From NCBI GenBank assembly GCA_019916065.1, contig CM034239.1, forward strand, positions 42,052,663-42,116,662: a stretch of 64,000 nucleotides of DNA. The letters are read 5' to 3'. This stretch comes from Vitellaria paradoxa (Eukaryota; Streptophyta; Magnoliopsida; Ericales; Sapotaceae). How positions within the stretch are numbered: position 1 is the stretch's first letter; each line of letters starts with the position of its first letter. Position numbers and translations under genes: made by a program. The notes under the pieces are model-generated. The model had not been told where the DNA came from. It saw only the letters and a list, made by a program, of their open reading frames with translations, and did no database searches. Below, in pieces: positions 59,823 through 64,000 of the stretch.

Positions 59823-59830
59823 GTCATGAT

Positions 59831-60622
59831 TGTGTCTCCCACCCTCCGCATTTTATAATCAACCAAAGAACTTTTTTTTTTTTTTTTTAAAGCAAAGTAA
59901 AAGGCATTCTGCTTGTTTTTACAAACTTTAGCTCATCTTTTTTAAGCTAGAAATTTGAAAAACAAAAACTCAAAATATATTTTCTTTTTGTTGATATATT
60001 TTTTACACTATTTTACTAAAAAGCATTTTCAGTTTTTCATTTTGCCTGATTGTTTTAATGTAAAATATTAAAAAAAAAAAACGTATTTATTCATTAAAAT
60101 AAACGGAGCTGGAAAGTTTTTCTTAAATTTTATCCATCCTATGAAACTCAAACTCCCAACCAACTTTATACGTAGATAGAGTCTAACCACTGGTATCCCT
60201 TATCCTCCCAAACTAATTGTCCTTGCATGTTAATTAAAGGATCCCTGCCATGACCTTATATGTGGTCAGATCATATAACCACATGAAGATTATTTATAGA
60301 CTGACTATAGTCCGTCTCGTTGCCGTTGCAATTTAAATAAATGGGATTTTTGTCAGTTGTGATGGTCAAAGGCAGGGGCTCATAATTTTTAACCAGTGGA
60401 GATAAATTACTCACATTTAATTGATAGAGAAAAAATTAAGGAGGTTGACAACTCAACAACTGGAAGAAGGTTTTTTTTTGGGGGGGGGTTTAATTAACTG
60501 GAAGAAGGTTGGATTGAATATAAACCCAACCCACTCACAGAGTCGGAAGAACAATCCCAAGCACAAAGTCAGGAAACCAAGGCTAAGCGAGGGTGGACCG
60601 ACCTAGCTGGAGTTACTATCAA
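59831..60622. other. 5' flank of the epoxide hydrolase gene
   Basis: AT-rich with T and A runs at 59872-59889 and 60070-60081. A small duplication of AACTGGAAGAAGGTT occurs near 60458 and 60498, interrupted by T/G homopolymers. No upstream gene was recognised. Confidence 0.35.
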
Positions 60623-61376
60623 ATGGAGAAGATTGAGCACAGACATGTGCATGTAAGAGCGCTCAATCTCCATGTTGCAGAGATCGGAACAGGTTGTTAA
60701 GTTGATTTTGGATTTTACTGATCGATCATTCCATTAACTGCGAAGTTCAATGCATTAATTATTTTTGAGAACGTATGAATGATCGACTCGATGCAGGTCC
60801 TGTGGTGGTGTTCTTACATGGGTTTCCGGAGATATGGTATTCATGGAGGCATCAGATGGTAGCAGTGGCGAAGGCGGGGCTTCGAGCCCTCGCCCCAGAT
60901 TTCAGGGGTTATGGCTTATCCCAACAGCCTCCTGAGCCAGAAAAAGCTACTTTCAAGGACCTCGTCCTTGATCTTCTTGCTATTCTTGATTCAATGGAGA
61001 TTCACCAGGTATTTAATTAAATATTGCAGATACGGGTGTTAGTGGACCCTTGTGTTCGACGAGGTTGAACAAATCCAGTGAAATTTGCAGGTTTTTCTTA
61101 TTGGGAAGGACTTCGGAGCTCGACCAGCTTACCACTTCCCCCTCCTTTACCCTGAGAGGGTTTTGGGAGTCATAACGCTAGGTGTGCCGTTCTCCTTTCA
61201 GGTCCACAAGGATTCCCCCACGGTCAACTCCCCAAAGGCTTCTATATGGTAAGATGGCTGGTAAATTTATGACCCTGTAATTTCTCATATCAACTTAAAT
61301 TTTTTACACGATCTGAACCAACCCAAATTTGAACACCCACCCAAATCCACCCGATCAAGATTGGAAGTTTGATTTT

Positions 61377-61414
<38 letters not shown>

Positions 61415-62151
61415 TATATTTTCTGCCTATTTTCAGAGGAGCCAGGGCGAGCTGAGAAAGACTTTGGCCGTTTTGATATTAAAACAGTGGTGAAAAACAT
61501 CTACATTCCCTTCTCGGGTAGTGAACTTCCAGTAGCCAGAGAAGACCAGGAAATAATGGATTTGGTTGACCCATCAACGCCACTGCCCTCCTGGTTCAGT
61601 AAGAATGATCTTGAGACCTATGCAACTCTATATGAAAATTCTGGTTTTCGCACCCCATTGCAGGTGCCGTACAGGTAACAAGAACTTGCATAATGTGACA
61701 CTCTTAAATTAAATTGCTATAGCCTATATCTATCATTTATCTCCACATGTAGTTATAGTAATAAATAATAAATTTTCAACGAAAGAACAGATTATGTCAA
61801 GAATTTTATGGGGCACCGGAAACCCCTTTTCTCATAACAGTTGTAGGCAATGATTTCCAGCACAATATATCTATATTCGACTCAATCTGCGGCAATTTGA
61901 GCAGGGCTTCGCTAGAAGACGATGGAATTACTGATCCAAAAGTCAACGTTCCTGCAATGCTGATAATGGGCAAAAAAGATTATGCCCTTAAAATGCTGGA
62001 CTGGGACGAGTACATAAGAAGTGGAAGGGTCAAACAGTATGTTCCAGATTTGGAGATTATATTTGTGCCAGAGGGAAGCCACTTTGTTCAAGAGCAGCTT
62101 CCAGACAAGGGGAACGAGCTCACTGTCACCTTCCTCAAGAAGCATATATAA
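60623..62151 (+). CDS. Soluble epoxide hydrolase-like alpha/beta hydrolase, five exons, one frameshift
   Basis: Plant soluble epoxide hydrolases open fatty-acid and other epoxides to diols, in cutin and defence metabolism. Exons are 60623-60692, 60797-61008, 61091-61260, 61439-61674 and 61905-62151. The HGFPEIWYSWRHQM segment carries the HGxP oxyanion motif; the nucleophile Asp lies in GKDFGARPAYHF (commonly GHDWGA), the charge-relay Asp probably in MGKKDYALK and the His in EGSHFVQEQ. Lid motifs LPKGFYMVRW, EPGRAEKDFGRFD and NSGFRTPLQVPYR are present. With exon phases joined, about 311 residues are expected, the normal size, but exon 3 is 170 nt where 171 are needed. The frame switches near 61200 between GVPFSFQ and PQGFPHGQLPKGFY. 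Either a base was lost in sequencing or this copy is a recent pseudogene. The exon 4 acceptor is chosen to keep RWLEPGRAE. Confidence 0.85.
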
Positions 62152-62489
62152 TCAAGCACTCTGTTAAAGGTTTAAGTTTAGAAAGGAAAGGGAAAGGGAG
62201 TGTAGTTCACAAAGTCGTAATCATGGATGTTTGTGGTAGTTTCGTGGTTGTCTTGAATGGAAAATAATGAATAAAGTTGATGACATGGTATAAGGCTTAT
62301 GTAGACTCATAATCAGTGATTCGCAAATATAAGACTGCTATCCATACACATGGTCAACCACATTTTAAACATGCAAATATGGATAATGGAAGACAAACTT
62401 TATTATACATCTTAAAAGAAAAATCATTCTGATAAAAAGTTATTGTCATACATAGTTTTCCTAACATTATCACTACAGCACAAAAGTCT
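62152..62489. other. Convergent 3' UTRs of epoxide hydrolase and GCR2-like genes
   Basis: The two stop codons are 338 bp apart and face each other. AATAATGAATAAAG (about 62264-62277) is a likely poly-A signal for the hydrolase, and the complement of a similar signal may lie in 62395-62440 for the minus-strand gene. Confidence 0.4.
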
Positions 62490-63742
62490 TCAAAGCTCAT
62501 ACGCAGGGAATCTAGCGTCAGTGGGATTAGCCATGTCTAGGAAAAGATAAGCCATACCTCCAATTCCTTCAAACAAGGAATAAGGGTTGTCACCTCCATG
62601 CATATCTCCCTGGGATATTAGTCTGTGAGCTCTATCAAGGAGAAAGGAAGCAAATGCTTTGGCTCTGTACAAGAACTCCCTATTGCCCGTCAGCCGGTAA
62701 AGTGAGAGGAAGACGTATGTATTCCCACTTATGCCATGACAAATGCCGACTCGTTTGAGTAGGCCACGGTTCCAAACCACCTCTGCTGCATCTACAGCAG
62801 CTTCCAGAAACAAACTATCTCCGAAGACCTTGGCATCAGACATTTTCAAGTGATTGTGAGCAAGACAATTACAAGATCGGTAGCAGAAAATATTCTAAAA
62901 CGAATTACGAAAGCAAGATTAATTCTGCTGACTATGAGAACTAGATAGTCGTCATGCCCTTTCCAAATCGACATCACACACAAGTGAAAGGAATGACTTC
63001 TAATTGATTAAAATCCTACAGGCTTGCAACATTTTTAGCAATTTTATGGCTGCACAGCCTTCCACCCAACTGGTACGTAGCAAAGCAATGTGGAGGAAGA
63101 TTAACTTGCAACTCAAACAGTGTAACTACGTTGTTCATTTTCTACTTAATCAAGACTCCTATTAAAAATCTAATTGAAGAAGGTTAATATGCATATTGGG
63201 AGAAACAGGCACTGTAGAAATTGGAAGTTCACTGTCCTATTGCATAAACATAAGAGTTTTTTCGTCTTATGTTCCCTGAGCAGTAGCGCAATCCCCTAAT
63301 TTTGATCAATGAAATTTATACCAATTAATCAACAAGAATAGGCAATTAAAAGACCTTTGGGCCCTGGCTCTGGTCCAGCAGTAAGGCTTATTATCAATTT
63401 AGAGTGATAGGATAATGATATTACCTCAGCTGCTTTGACAAGTGTGATGGCCATCCCAGGAGCACCATGGCACCAATGCACGAGACAATCCCTCTTGTTA
63501 TCTTGTTCACTTGGCTGATAATTCCCACTTGGAAACCGATTCTTGATTATATATTTAAGAGAGTTCTTGACATCCTCAGCCTCATCTGGACTCAGTTTCA
63601 CATGCATCAAAACCTGCATAATCCCTGCCAATCCATGTGCAGCTCCCCAATACTTTTCACCAAAAAATTCATTCAACAATGGGCATCTTGCTCTAACACC
63701 TAATCTTCTTCAACTCCTGAAAATTTCTTTCACAACTTCACC
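62490..63742 (-). CDS. LanC-like protein (GCR2-like), last two exons, premature stop
   Basis: GCR2/LANCL proteins are lanthionine synthetase C homologues that bind zinc and glutathione; GCR2 was once proposed as an abscisic acid receptor, which is disputed. Exons in minus order are 63742-63425 (106 codons) and 62828-62490 (113 codons with stop); both junctions are phase 0. The first has ARCPLLNEFFGEKYWGAAHG, LAGIMQVLMHVKL and LVHWCHGAPG; the second has KRVGICHGISGNTY, YRLTGNREFLYRAKAF and FEGIGGMAYLFLDMANP, and ends ARFPAYEL. The zinc ligands (Cys of WCHG, Cys-His of ICHG) are present. In the upstream exon KEIFRS is followed by TGA where RRLG continues; Gly (GGA) is usual, so one substitution makes a stop. 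The 5' exons are not recognisable before the window end. Confidence 0.85.
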
Positions 63743-64000
63743 CTATGACACAATTAACAGATCAATCTTAATAACTCTACATCGTACCAATGCTTGAACC
63801 ATAGTTGTCAAATCATGCAATGTAAATTGCATCGATTTGTAAATCTCATACGTCGTAATGTATTGTGTTGTGTATCATAAGTTTTTTCAACAAATTTCAG
63901 CTTTATATTAAAAAGTTCAGGTATCATTAAAAAAACATTTAAATAACATAATATAAATAAAATATCATTAAATAATTATTTTTCTATACAAATCACATTA
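63743..64000 (-). other. Probable intron of the GCR2-like gene
   Basis: No exon is recognised between the acceptor at 63743 and the window edge. The sequence is AT-rich, as expected of an intron leading to 5' exons outside the window. Confidence 0.35.

Noticed and set aside
60421..60606. Open frame before the epoxide hydrolase
   Set aside because: It includes a poly-Gly homopolymer stretch and a local duplication; the true start MEKIEHRHVHV lies at 60623.
1..64000. CRISPR array, phage or bacterial operon
   Set aside because: No regularly spaced identical repeats with unique spacers; introns, SINEs and plant genes show nuclear plant DNA.

Overview
The window is nuclear DNA from a flowering plant, most likely a dicot. 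The genes are interrupted by GT-AG introns, the spacers are very AT-rich, transposons are dense, and there are plant-specific genes: a chloroplast light-dependent protochlorophyllide reductase, an AP2/ERF factor and a plant-type STABILIZED1. I cannot name the species.

Six genes can be supported. From left to right they are: an IST1-like ESCRT regulator (+, 1531-4073, six exons); an intronless AP2/ERF factor of the DREB A-6/ERF053-like type (+, 32260-33573); protochlorophyllide oxidoreductase (+, 41092-44427, five exons, closest in remembered features to PORC); the splicing factor STABILIZED1/PRP6 (-, 50482-53316, with its ubiquitin-like N-terminus out of frame up to 53552); a soluble epoxide hydrolase (+, 60623-62151, five exons, one apparent 1-nt deletion); and the 3' part of a LanC-like/GCR2 gene (-, 62490-63742, one in-frame stop, 5' exons outside the recognised part). 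They share no pathway and are ordinary dispersed plant genes. Three of the six carry exactly one disabling lesion in otherwise well conserved coding sequence, so either consensus errors or recent decay must be considered.

The rest, above all 4.1-31.4 kb, 34.4-40.7 kb and 53.9-60.6 kb, is transposon-derived. Elements with visible boundaries include three fold-back Mutator-like elements of about 1.1 kb (19096-20158 and 22165-23246 with 9-bp target duplications, 54231-55374 with an 8-bp one); two clear hAT-type elements with 8-bp duplications (38409-38776, 58833-59822) and a probable third (9724-9926); several short MITEs with TNA duplications; four SINE insertions, three with 13-16 bp duplications; a tandem pair of Helitron-like repeats (6425-9705); a dead LINE on the minus strand (about 45.2-47.2 kb); and probable LTR-retrotransposon relics. 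I saw no CRISPR, phage or bacterial operon features.

I found no convincing new multi-gene system. The most useful observations are the gene lesions, two unusual introns in the IST1-like gene, a tandem duplication over the reverse-transcriptase active site of the LINE, and the fold-back elements with their internal duplications.
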